DNA of 64,000 nt, from the NCBI GenBank assembly GCA_036274895.1, contig DASUEU010000078.1, forward strand, positions 1 to 64,000. Direction: 5' to 3'. This DNA is from CALMKX01 sp036274895. Lineage in GTDB: Bacteria; Acidobacteriota; Thermoanaerobaculia; Multivoradales; SZUA-115. A program made the translations under genes and the position numbers. Of the stretch, positions 14,752 through 21,938 are shown one piece after another. How positions within the stretch are numbered: position 1 is the first letter of the stretch; the number at the start of each line of letters is the position of its first letter. The notes below the pieces were generated by a model, which saw only the letters and a list, made by a program, of their open reading frames with translations, did no database searches and was not told the DNA's origin.

Positions 14752-16911
14752 TTGTGTGGTCGCCTTGAGGAGGCTCGGAGCACCGGCTCCGAGCAGCAGG
14801 AGAGGGATCGTGTCGAGAGTCTGTCCGGCGAAACGGCCTTCGTCGAGCTCTGGCAGGGCCACGCGGCCGACTTGTTCCAGCACTGCCTGATCTGGACGGG
14901 GGGGCGCCGGGCCGAGGCGGAGGAGGCCTTCAGCCGCGCGAGCCTGCAGATCTTCGTCAAGTACCAGAGCCATCGCGACCGGCTGCGCGATCCCCGGGCC
15001 TGGATGCTGCGCATTGCCCGCAACACCTGCGTGGACGTCTTCCGGGAGAGCAAGCGGCGCCGCGAGGAGCTGCTCGAGGACGAGCAGGAGGTTGGGCCGA
15101 CGGTTCTGAGCCACGCCGGGCTCGGGCCTTGCGATCCCGAGCGTCAGCTGCTCGGCAAGGAGCTGCGAGCTTTCCTCCACGGCTCGATCGAGGAGCTGCC
15201 CGTGCGGCTGCGCGAGACCGTGCGCAGCCACCTGGACCTGGCCGACTCCCGGCGTACGGCCGACCACCTGGCGATCAGCGAGGTCAACCTGAGGAAGCGC
15301 CTGCAACTGGCTCGCGACCGGCTGCGCGAGCGCCTCGCCAGCTACCGAGCCGGCCGGGCCCGGCTTCCCGCTCTGGGTGAGCCGGAGGGCCGGTCCGCCC
15401 AGGCACCGCCGTGGCTGGGCAGGGTCGAGGCCCTGCGCTGGTTCGATCACCAAGCCGCCGGCCGGGGTCCCAGCGAGCCCCTGCTGGCGTTGCGCTATCG
15501 CCCGAGCGAGCGGGGGGGTGGCAGCCGCAAGGCCCTCGAGCGCTACGTCCGCGAGCACCCCACCGGCTGGGCACGCCGGCTCGACCTCGCCCGGGAGCGA
15601 CTGCGTGCGGGGTGCCTCGAAGAAGCCGCGGCCGACCTCGAGGCCGTGGTGGCCCGCCAGCCTCGGCGCCTCGAGCCCTGGCTGGAGCTCGCCGAGGCAC
15701 GCGGGCTCCTCGCCGGTGGCGAAGCGGCCGTGGCGGTCTGCTCCCGGGCTCAGGCAGCCGTCTCGGGCGAGGGTCCGCGGCTCTATCTGCGGGGCCTCGA
15801 GGCCCGCTTCGCCGGGCGGGCGGTGGCAGCCGAGGAAGCCTGGCGCCTCGCCGCCGGGGTCGCTCCGGCCACGGCAGCGCCGTGGATCGCGCTCGCCGAG
15901 CTTCACGAGAAGGCGGGGCGGCCCAGCGAGGCCGTCGAAAGCCTGGACCTGGCCCTGGCGCTCGATGCCGCTGACCAGGCCGCGCTCACCGCCGGTCATC
16001 GCAGCCTGAGGCTCGCCGGCCGCCGCTTCGAGGGGCAGCGGCGGGACGACAGGGCCTTGGAGGGGGACGAGGCGAACCCCGTGGCCCTGGTGCGCTGGCT
16101 CTGCGCGCAGGGTCGAGCGCCCGCCGGGGCCTCGGCCGTCGCCGGCCTGGCGGCAGGCCGCCGGCGCCGGCTGGCGGAGCTGGCCGAGTCCTCCTCGGCA
16201 GCCCGCCGCGGTCTCGCCGCGGTCCACCTGGCGGCGGGAGATCCGGTCACCGCCGGCCGCCTGCTCTCGGCCCTGGTGGTCGAGAGGCCGGAGGATCCCC
16301 GCGGCTGGGCCGCTTTCGCCCGCCTGCTCGAGCGCCAGGGCCGGCTGGCCGAGGCCTGGAGCTTCCTGAAACGAGCCAGGGAGGCCGGCCCACCGAGCCG
16401 GGAGCTGGAGCTCTCCGGCTGCCGCTTGGGCGCCCGGGCCCGGGCAGCGGAAGCGGTGACCCGCTTCCTCGACGAACTGCTGGCCGAGCACGGCGAAGCC
16501 TGGGACGTGCTCTCGACGGCCGCCTGGAGCCTCGCCTTGCTGAGCGGGCCGGGCGGCCGGGCGCTGGAGCTTTCCCGGCGGGCGCTCCACCAGCAGCCCC
16601 GTCTGCCCGCCGCCTGGATCGAGCACGGGCGCCTCCTGGCCCACGGCGAGCTCTGGCGGGAGGCCGCGGCAGCCTTCGAGACCGCCTGGGACCTGCTGCC
16701 GGCGGATGACGGCTGGGACCTCGCGGCCCCGCTGGCCCTCGACCTCTGCCGGCTGGCTCTGGTTGGTGGCGACACCGCCGGCGCCGGCCACTGGCATGCC
16801 CTCGCCCTCGGCGCGGCCGAGGCCCTGCGCCCGCATGAGCGGGAACGGGCCGCGGCCGAATCGAAAGGTTTTCTCCGCGAGCCCCTGCTCGCTGCGGCGA
16901 CCGACGAATGA
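14752..16911 (+). CDS. ECF sigma factor fused to TPR-rich C-terminal domain
   Basis: Residues 25-195 are an ECF sigma factor: region 2 with DLFQHCLIWTGGRRAEAEEAF and PRAWMLRIARNTCVDVFRES, and region 4 with LPVRLRETVRSHLDLADSRRTA then VNLRKRLQLARDRLRERL. Residues 230-719 are Ala/Leu/Arg-rich helical repeats of TPR type (LDLARERLRAGCLEEAAADLEAV). The start is TTG, seven bases after a strong AGGAGGTG ribosome-binding site. Long C-terminal extensions are known in some ECF groups, where they modulate activity in place of a separate anti-sigma factor; TPRs here could bind a protein or peptide signal. It is the second sigma gene in the cluster and precedes the FQNNS and metalloprotease genes, which it may control. 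Confidence 0.8.
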   Translation: MCGRLEEARSTGSEQQERDRVESLSGETAFVELWQGHAADLFQHCLIWTGGRRAEAEEAFSRASLQIFVKYQSHRDRLRDPRAWMLRIARNTCVDVFRESKRRREELLEDEQEVGPTVLSHAGLGPCDPERQLLGKELRAFLHGSIEELPVRLRETVRSHLDLADSRRTADHLAISEVNLRKRLQLARDRLRERLASYRAGRARLPALGEPEGRSAQAPPWLGRVEALRWFDHQAAGRGPSEPLLALRYRPSERGGGSRKALERYVREHPTGWARRLDLARERLRAGCLEEAAADLEAVVARQPRRLEPWLELAEARGLLAGGEAAVAVCSRAQAAVSGEGPRLYLRGLEARFAGRAVAAEEAWRLAAGVAPATAAPWIALAELHEKAGRPSEAVESLDLALALDAADQAALTAGHRSLRLAGRRFEGQRRDDRALEGDEANPVALVRWLCAQGRAPAGASAVAGLAAGRRRRLAELAESSSAARRGLAAVHLAAGDPVTAGRLLSALVVERPEDPRGWAAFARLLERQGRLAEAWSFLKRAREAGPPSRELELSGCRLGARARAAEAVTRFLDELLAEHGEAWDVLSTAAWSLALLSGPGGRALELSRRALHQQPRLPAAWIEHGRLLAHGELWREAAAAFETAWDLLPADDGWDLAAPLALDLCRLALVGGDTAGAGHWHALALGAAEALRPHERERAAAESKGFLREPLLAAATDE

Positions 16912-17023
16912 AGTCGAGCGATCCCCGCCGAGAAATTCACAGCTCACAGGCCCTCGCCGTCTTGGCTGCGAACGCGCTCGACATCGTCAACCCAACACCC
17001 CGCAGGGGGGAGGAGAGCAACCC

Positions 17024-17725
17024 ATGGCAGGTTCCGTCACGTATTCGCTGGTCTTCCAGAACAACTCGGCCAACGCCGGCTCGGCCGCGGTGTACCAGAC
17101 CGACCCCAACATCGGCGTGCCGAACGTCATGTCCCTGGCCTGGTTCTCGAAGTACACCGCGCCCACCACCAACGTCGTCTTCCAGTGGTCGATCGACTAC
17201 AGCTTCGTGTGGTCGCAGACCGGCACGCTCAAGCCGGGCGTGGTCTTCCTCGCCTCGCAGAACTGGGCGGCGGACCTGTCGTCCAAGAACGCCGTGACCC
17301 TGACCTATCAGAACTCGCCGCAGGGCGGCGCCTACACCTTCCAGAACCAGGGTGCCGGCCCGCAGCAGGGCACGCTCTACATCTCCGAGGACAACACGGT
17401 GCCGCTGAACCAGGCTTCCGTGGGCATCGGCATGTCCGGCGCCGGCTCCTTCGTGGTCCAGGCCCAGCCGAACTTGAACCTCACCTTCACCCCCCACCCC
17501 CAGTACTGGATCACCTTCGGCAACTACATGCAGGGCCAGGTGCTCGACATCGGCTCGATCACCAACCCGGGCTCGATCCAGTTTCCCCCCGGCATCTACT
17601 CGATGACCGCCATGCTCAACCTCAACAACACCTGGACCATCCAGCCCACGCAGTCGGTGAACATGGCCTTCCTGGAGGCCAGGAAGAAGGATCGCAAAGC
17701 CCTCTGGGGCCGAGTCGAAGCCTGA
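17024..17725 (+). CDS. FQNNS-family protein, paralogue 1
   Basis: Starts MAGSVTYSLVFQNNS after a GGGGGGAGGAG ribosome-binding site, so the ATG is preferred over a much longer open frame. The 233 residues are rich in Asn, Gln, Thr, Ser and aromatic residues and look all-beta. There is no signal peptide. It is clearly homologous to the gene at 18942: shared patterns are YSLVFQNNS, GVPxxxSLAW, PTTNVVFQW, GIGMSG and YSMTA. The N-terminal half resembles my memory of the Rhizobium RhiA protein, but I hold that link weakly. The two paralogues flank a secreted metalloprotease on the same strand, so a shared pathway is likely. The last 15 residues are charged and lack a match in the paralogue. Confidence 0.7.
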   Translation: MAGSVTYSLVFQNNSANAGSAAVYQTDPNIGVPNVMSLAWFSKYTAPTTNVVFQWSIDYSFVWSQTGTLKPGVVFLASQNWAADLSSKNAVTLTYQNSPQGGAYTFQNQGAGPQQGTLYISEDNTVPLNQASVGIGMSGAGSFVVQAQPNLNLTFTPHPQYWITFGNYMQGQVLDIGSITNPGSIQFPPGIYSMTAMLNLNNTWTIQPTQSVNMAFLEARKKDRKALWGRVEA

Positions 17726-17818
17726 GCCTTCCGCCCGCACCCCGTGCCGCCGCTCGCCGATGGGGCGGCGGCACGCTTCTCCAAAAACCTTTCTCATCCT
17801 CTCGAGGAGGCTCAAAAC

Positions 17819-18919
17819 ATGCTCGTACTGTCTCGACTTCGTCCACGGGCGGCGCTTTCCGCGGTATTCGCCGTCTTGCTCGGCGCTGCCTGCTCCTCTC
17901 CGGTACCGGCACAGGCCCCGGCGCTCTCCGCTCGGCTCGAGGTGGCCAACGTCGAGGCGGACCACAGCCAGGCGCAGGTCCGCTTCACCCTCGAGAACGA
18001 GGGCCGGAGCCGCGTGCGGTTCCTCAAGTGGGGGACTCCTCTGGAAGGCTTCCGCTCGCAGGTCTTCGAGGTCACCTGCAGTGGCCGCGCGGCTGCGTAC
18101 CACGGTCCGACCGTCAAACGCGGCGAGCCCGGGCCGAACGACTACCTGGAGATCGGCGGCGGCCAGGCCCTGAGCGCTACCCTCGACCTCGCCTCGGTCT
18201 ACGACCTCCCTGCCGGTGATTGCGTCGTCAGCTACGACGGAGTGATCCTCGACGTGGTCTCTGGCGAGACCGTGCTGCGGGCGGGCCGGATGAGCGGCAG
18301 CCCGGTGACCTTGAGGGTCAACCCGGTTACTCTTCCCGCCCAGGGCAGCGGCGGCTCCAAGAAGCTGCTCGGCCTGACCTACACCGGCTGCAGCGTCGGC
18401 CAGCAGGCCGCCCTGGCTACGGCCGTGCCTGCCGGCGGCGGCCTCGCCACCGCCGCCCAGTCCTACCTGGACAACGTGCCGGTGCCGAGTCGGCCCAACG
18501 ACACTCGCTACCGCACCTGGTTCGGCACCTACGACGCCACCCGCTACGGCACGGTGAGCGGCCGGTACGGCCAGATCGCCGCCGCCGCGGCCGGCAACCT
18601 GACGCTCAACTGCACCGGCGCCGGGCAGTGTGGAGGGCAGCCGGTGACCTGTGACCCCGGGGACTTCGCCTTCACCTGTGCCGGCGGCGCGAGCCAGACC
18701 ATCTGGCTGTGCAGCGGCTTTTTCGCCGCGCCGGCCACCGGCTACAACTCGCAGGCCGGCACCATCGTCCACGAGCTCTCGCATTGGTACGGCACCCGTG
18801 ACAACGCCTACGGCTGCAGGAACTGTCAGAGCCTGGCGAGCAGCGACCCGGTGCAGGCCGTGGCGAACGCCGACAACTGCGAGTACATGGCCGAGAACTT
18901 CGGCCTGGTCTGCCCGTAG
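17819..18919 (+). CDS. Aspzincin-type (M35-like) secreted metalloprotease
   Basis: The ATG at 17819 follows AGGAGG and begins a typical export signal (RPRAALSAVFAVLLGAACSS), either a poor lipobox at Cys or signal peptidase I cleavage after PAQA. Residues about 40-165 are a beta-rich domain like the propeptide half of deuterolysins, and the rest is the catalytic domain. The zinc site is visible: His318-Glu319-x2-His322 in VHELSHWYGTRDNAYG, with Asp328 as third ligand in the GTxDxxYG motif that marks aspzincins. Several cysteines could form disulfides. The fold predicts a peptidase exported to the periplasm or outside. It sits between two FQNNS paralogues, 93 bases after the first and 22 before the second. 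Confidence 0.85.
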   Translation: MLVLSRLRPRAALSAVFAVLLGAACSSPVPAQAPALSARLEVANVEADHSQAQVRFTLENEGRSRVRFLKWGTPLEGFRSQVFEVTCSGRAAAYHGPTVKRGEPGPNDYLEIGGGQALSATLDLASVYDLPAGDCVVSYDGVILDVVSGETVLRAGRMSGSPVTLRVNPVTLPAQGSGGSKKLLGLTYTGCSVGQQAALATAVPAGGGLATAAQSYLDNVPVPSRPNDTRYRTWFGTYDATRYGTVSGRYGQIAAAAAGNLTLNCTGAGQCGGQPVTCDPGDFAFTCAGGASQTIWLCSGFFAAPATGYNSQAGTIVHELSHWYGTRDNAYGCRNCQSLASSDPVQAVANADNCEYMAENFGLVCP

Positions 18920-18941
18920 GACCGACGGTGTCGACGAGCTG

Positions 18942-19610
18942 ATGGCCGCCTACCAGTACTCGCTGGTGTTCCAGAACAACTCGAGCAACAGCGGCACGGT
19001 GTGCGTCTATCAGCTCGATCCCTCGATCGGCGTACCGGGTGCCCTCTCGCTGGCCTGGCAGACCAATTACAACCACCCCACCACCAACGTGGTCTTCCAG
19101 TGGAACCTGGCCTACGACTTCGTCTGGTTCCAGTCCGGCCAGCTGGCGCCCGGCACGGTGTTCCTGGCCTCCCAGGTCTGGCCCACCGACGGCTCGACCA
19201 ACAACCAGGTCACCTTGACCAAGCAGGGCGGCGCCTACACCTTCACCAACCAGACCAAAGGCGCCCAGCCGGGAGTCCTGTACATTCATACGGACGACAC
19301 CATCCCGGCCAAGGAGGCTTCGACCGGCATCGGCATGTCCGGTACCGGCACCTTCGTGGCCCAGGCCCAGCCGAACTGGAACCTTCCGTTCACACCGAAT
19401 CCCCAGTACTGGATCGCCTTCGGCACCTACGGCCAGGGCCAGGTGCTGGGCAGCACCGCCCTGCCGGGCTCGCAGCAGGTGGTCTACGCGACCAACGTCT
19501 ACTCGATGACCGCCATCCTCGGGAGTGACAACTCCTGGACCATCAAACCTACCGCGCAGACCAGCGCCGCCGAGGTCCTCAGTGCCCGGCCCCCTCGTCC
19601 GCCACGGTGA
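18942..19610 (+). CDS. FQNNS-family protein, paralogue 2
   Basis: 222 residues beginning MAAYQYSLVFQNNSSNSG. It aligns over most of its length with the gene at 17024, including PTTNVVFQW, PGxVFLASQ, GGAYTF, GIGMSGTGTFVAQAQPN and NPQYWIxFG. No signal peptide is visible and the ribosome-binding site is weak, so it may depend on read-through from the protease gene 22 bases upstream. Its last 32 bases overlap the end of the convergent permease gene on the other strand. Function unknown; being without an export signal beside an exported protease, it could be released by another route or act inside the cell. Confidence 0.7.
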   Translation: MAAYQYSLVFQNNSSNSGTVCVYQLDPSIGVPGALSLAWQTNYNHPTTNVVFQWNLAYDFVWFQSGQLAPGTVFLASQVWPTDGSTNNQVTLTKQGGAYTFTNQTKGAQPGVLYIHTDDTIPAKEASTGIGMSGTGTFVAQAQPNWNLPFTPNPQYWIAFGTYGQGQVLGSTALPGSQQVVYATNVYSMTAILGSDNSWTIKPTAQTSAAEVLSARPPRPPR

Positions 19611-21144
19611 GCCAGCGGGCGGCGAGGAAGACGGCGGCCATCAGGGCGTAGCCGGCGACCCAGGGCCAGGCGGGGGTGAGGGAGACCACGGTGTCCGCCG
19701 GGGTGAAGCGGTAGGAGTGCATCAGCCCGGCGGCCGAGAGCAGGGCCGCGGCGCCGCACCAGGCGGCGGCGACGAAGAGCTGGCGCTCGATCAGGGCCAC
19801 GGTGACGGCGGCCAAGATCATGGCCGAGAAGATGAAGCCCTGCTCCAGGGCGAAGACGCCGTGGATCCAGGTGTCCGAGGCCAGGAAGGCCGGGATCAGC
19901 TGGGGGCCGAAATCCGGCCCGCCGGGCATGCCCATCCCCCCAGCCCGCAGGCCGTTCTTGGCCATCAGGGCACCCCAGGCTGCCACCCCGGGCAGCAGGC
20001 CCACCACCACCGCCGGCGCGTGCTCCCGGGGCGTGGCGGAGAAGGCCTGGGCGGTGATCACCAGGCCGATCCACAGCACGATCGCCATGCCGGCGTCGAT
20101 CGGCACGGCCCAGGCGATGTAGGCCAGGGTGCCGGTCAGGCCGACTAAGGTGAAGAAGACGGCGTTGGCCACCGAGTAGCCGGCGCGGGCGCCCATGGCC
20201 TTCCAGCCGGGGTGGCCGATGTAGATGGTGGTGGGGAAGCAGGAGCCGAACAGGGCACCGGCGAGAGTGCCGAGGCCGTTGGCCGCCAGCGAGGGGCGGG
20301 TGGGGTAGGAGTCCCCCGCGGCCTCGGCGGACTCGAGGTTCTGCAGCGAGCCCACCACGTTGAACAGGCCCATGGGCAGGATCACCGAGAAGTAGGCCAA
20401 GAGGTCACCCCGGCCGATGGCGGCGAAGACCTCTCCCACCACCGGCACGGGCGGGAAGAAGCCAGCGCCGCCCACCGGCAGGGGGCCCACGGGGGCGAGC
20501 CCCGTGGCCCAGGCGAGCAGGGTGCCCACGCCCACGGCCACCAGCCCCCCCGGCAACCCGCCCTTGAAGCGCACCCGGCCGAAATAGACCAGCAGCACGA
20601 TGGCGAGGGTGGTGAAGCCGACCACCGGCCGGGCGTAGGTGCGGAAGAGGAAGCCGATCGAGATGAAGGTCAAGGCGATGCCGGCCAAGGTGGCGAGCAA
20701 GGCGGCCCGCGGGGTCGAACGGCGCAGGCGCTCGGCTACGAAGGCGCCCCCCAGCTCGATGAGCCCCGAGCCGAGGCAGGCGGCGAGCCCGGCCTGCCAG
20801 GCCACTCGGGCGGGGTCCGGATCCCCCGCGGCCTGGGCCGCGAGCTTGGCCGGCAACATGACCAGGAAGACGTAGGCGAAGAGGGAGACGGTGTTGATGC
20901 CGTAGGGCAGGGCGCAGATGTCCGTGCGCCCGGTATCCCGAGCCAGGCGCAGGGCCTGCCAACTGTAGAAGAGGTTGCCCACCACCAGGGACAGGGCCGC
21001 CCCGGGCAGGATGCGGGAGTACACCAACTCGGACGGAAACCCCAGCACCGTCCGGCACAGGGCGTCGATCAACAGCAGCTGCACCAGGTTGTCGAGGGCC
21101 AGGCCGAAGAAGCCGTCGACGTCACCGCGCACGAAGGGGCGCAT
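19579..21144 (-). CDS. NCS2-family-like membrane permease
   Basis: A highly hydrophobic 521-residue protein with about 13 membrane helices. The pattern resembles the nucleobase/ascorbate (NCS2, AzgA-like) and related SulP transporters: an early LPYGINTVSLFAY segment, GLFNVVGSLQNLESAEAAGD around the middle where AzgA-type proteins carry their substrate-binding motif, then PTTIYIGHPGWKAMGARAGYS. Likely substrates are purines or another small organic anion, but this cannot be fixed from sequence. The ATG at 21144 has GGAGG just upstream; a GTG four codons earlier is possible. The 3' end overlaps the convergent FQNNS gene by 32 bases, a rare arrangement. Confidence 0.75.
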   Translation of the reverse strand: MRPFVRGDVDGFFGLALDNLVQLLLIDALCRTVLGFPSELVYSRILPGAALSLVVGNLFYSWQALRLARDTGRTDICALPYGINTVSLFAYVFLVMLPAKLAAQAAGDPDPARVAWQAGLAACLGSGLIELGGAFVAERLRRSTPRAALLATLAGIALTFISIGFLFRTYARPVVGFTTLAIVLLVYFGRVRFKGGLPGGLVAVGVGTLLAWATGLAPVGPLPVGGAGFFPPVPVVGEVFAAIGRGDLLAYFSVILPMGLFNVVGSLQNLESAEAAGDSYPTRPSLAANGLGTLAGALFGSCFPTTIYIGHPGWKAMGARAGYSVANAVFFTLVGLTGTLAYIAWAVPIDAGMAIVLWIGLVITAQAFSATPREHAPAVVVGLLPGVAAWGALMAKNGLRAGGMGMPGGPDFGPQLIPAFLASDTWIHGVFALEQGFIFSAMILAAVTVALIERQLFVAAAWCGAAALLSAAGLMHSYRFTPADTVVSLTPAWPWVAGYALMAAVFLAARWLTVADEGAGH

Positions 21145-21274
21145 GGGGACCTCCACAGGGAAGGAGACGGCGGGAGATTAGCAGGTGGGGGAGGCTCGAG
21201 GGGCAGCCGGTCGCCGACCTTGGCCGCGCCGCCCTTCGTTGCCTCCTTCCCGACGGGGCATTAGACTCCCCGAA

Positions 21275-21715
21275 GTGCGGCTCTACCTCGACATGTGTAG
21301 CATCCAGCGCCCCCTCGATACGAAGTCCCAGGTGCGGATTGCGATGGAGGCCGAAGCGGTCGTGAGCTTGCTGGCAATGTGCGAACAGGGGGAGCTCGAG
21401 CTGGTCGCATCGCCAGCGCTCTTCTTCGAGGCAGGACGCAATCCTCACCCGGCCCGCAGGGAGTTCGCCCTCGGAGTCCTAGCGCAGGCGCGGGTGATGG
21501 TTGGACCCGAACCAGAGATCGAGATGAAAGCCAGATTTCTCGAACGCATCGGCATCAAGCCGCTGGATGCTCTCCACCTGGCTTCAGCGGAAGCGGCCCT
21601 GGCAGACTTCTTCTGCACTTGTGACGATCGGCTGCTGAAACGAGCAAGGGCACTGCCGTTGGGTTCGACGAATGTAGTGTCGCCCCTGGAACTGATCACA
21701 GAGGTGATGAAATGA
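21275..21715 (+). CDS. PIN-domain protein, putative ribonuclease toxin
   Basis: About 146 residues in a PIN-like fold. The first strand VRLYLDMCSIQRPLD carries the first acidic residue (Asp in YLD). KPLDALHLASAEAALADFF supplies the second acidic cluster (DALHLA), followed by CTCDDRLLKRA with Asp-Asp. These acidic residues form the metal site in PIN nucleases. The GTG at 21275 places the first strand at the very N-terminus, as usual; an upstream extension is non-homologous and probably untranslated. The stop overlaps the next start (ATGA), making a two-gene unit. Toxin-first order is the reverse of classical vapBC. Confidence 0.75.
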   Translation: MRLYLDMCSIQRPLDTKSQVRIAMEAEAVVSLLAMCEQGELELVASPALFFEAGRNPHPARREFALGVLAQARVMVGPEPEIEMKARFLERIGIKPLDALHLASAEAALADFFCTCDDRLLKRARALPLGSTNVVSPLELITEVMK

Positions 21716-21924
21716 ACGTTGCTGCCAAGCCCCTGAGCGAAATCACCCACGAGGCCATTCAGCTGATGACCAAGGAGCTGGGCATCGTGGCAACCATCCG
21801 TTTCTTGAACCAGTTCTCCGCCGGCTATGGCGACTACACGGCAGAAAGAGACGTTCTCTTCGAAGGTCTCACCCTGGATCAGATTCTGGCAGCGACCAAG
21901 GCGGCCGGTCCCACCGGGCCTTGA
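21712..21924 (+). CDS. Small partner of PIN-domain protein, putative antitoxin
   Basis: 70 residues starting MNVAAKPLSEITHEAIQLMT and containing GIVATIRFLNQFSAGYGDYT followed by AERDVLF and a C-terminal LDQILAATK helix. I recall small proteins with IRFLxQFxxGYGxYTxER next to PIN-domain genes in many bacteria. That supports a conserved toxin-antitoxin-like pair, although I know no characterised member. The ATGA overlap with the PIN gene implies translational coupling and near-equal production. It lacks an obvious DNA-binding motif, so it may neutralise the nuclease directly without repressing the operon. Confidence 0.65.
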   Translation: MNVAAKPLSEITHEAIQLMTKELGIVATIRFLNQFSAGYGDYTAERDVLFEGLTLDQILAATKAAGPTGP

Positions 21925-21938
21925 GGCTTGCCCTCGAT

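Noticed and set aside
14707..16947. A 746-codon open frame antisense to the sigma-TPR gene
   Set aside because: No domains or ribosome-binding site; the sense frame has clear sigma regions.
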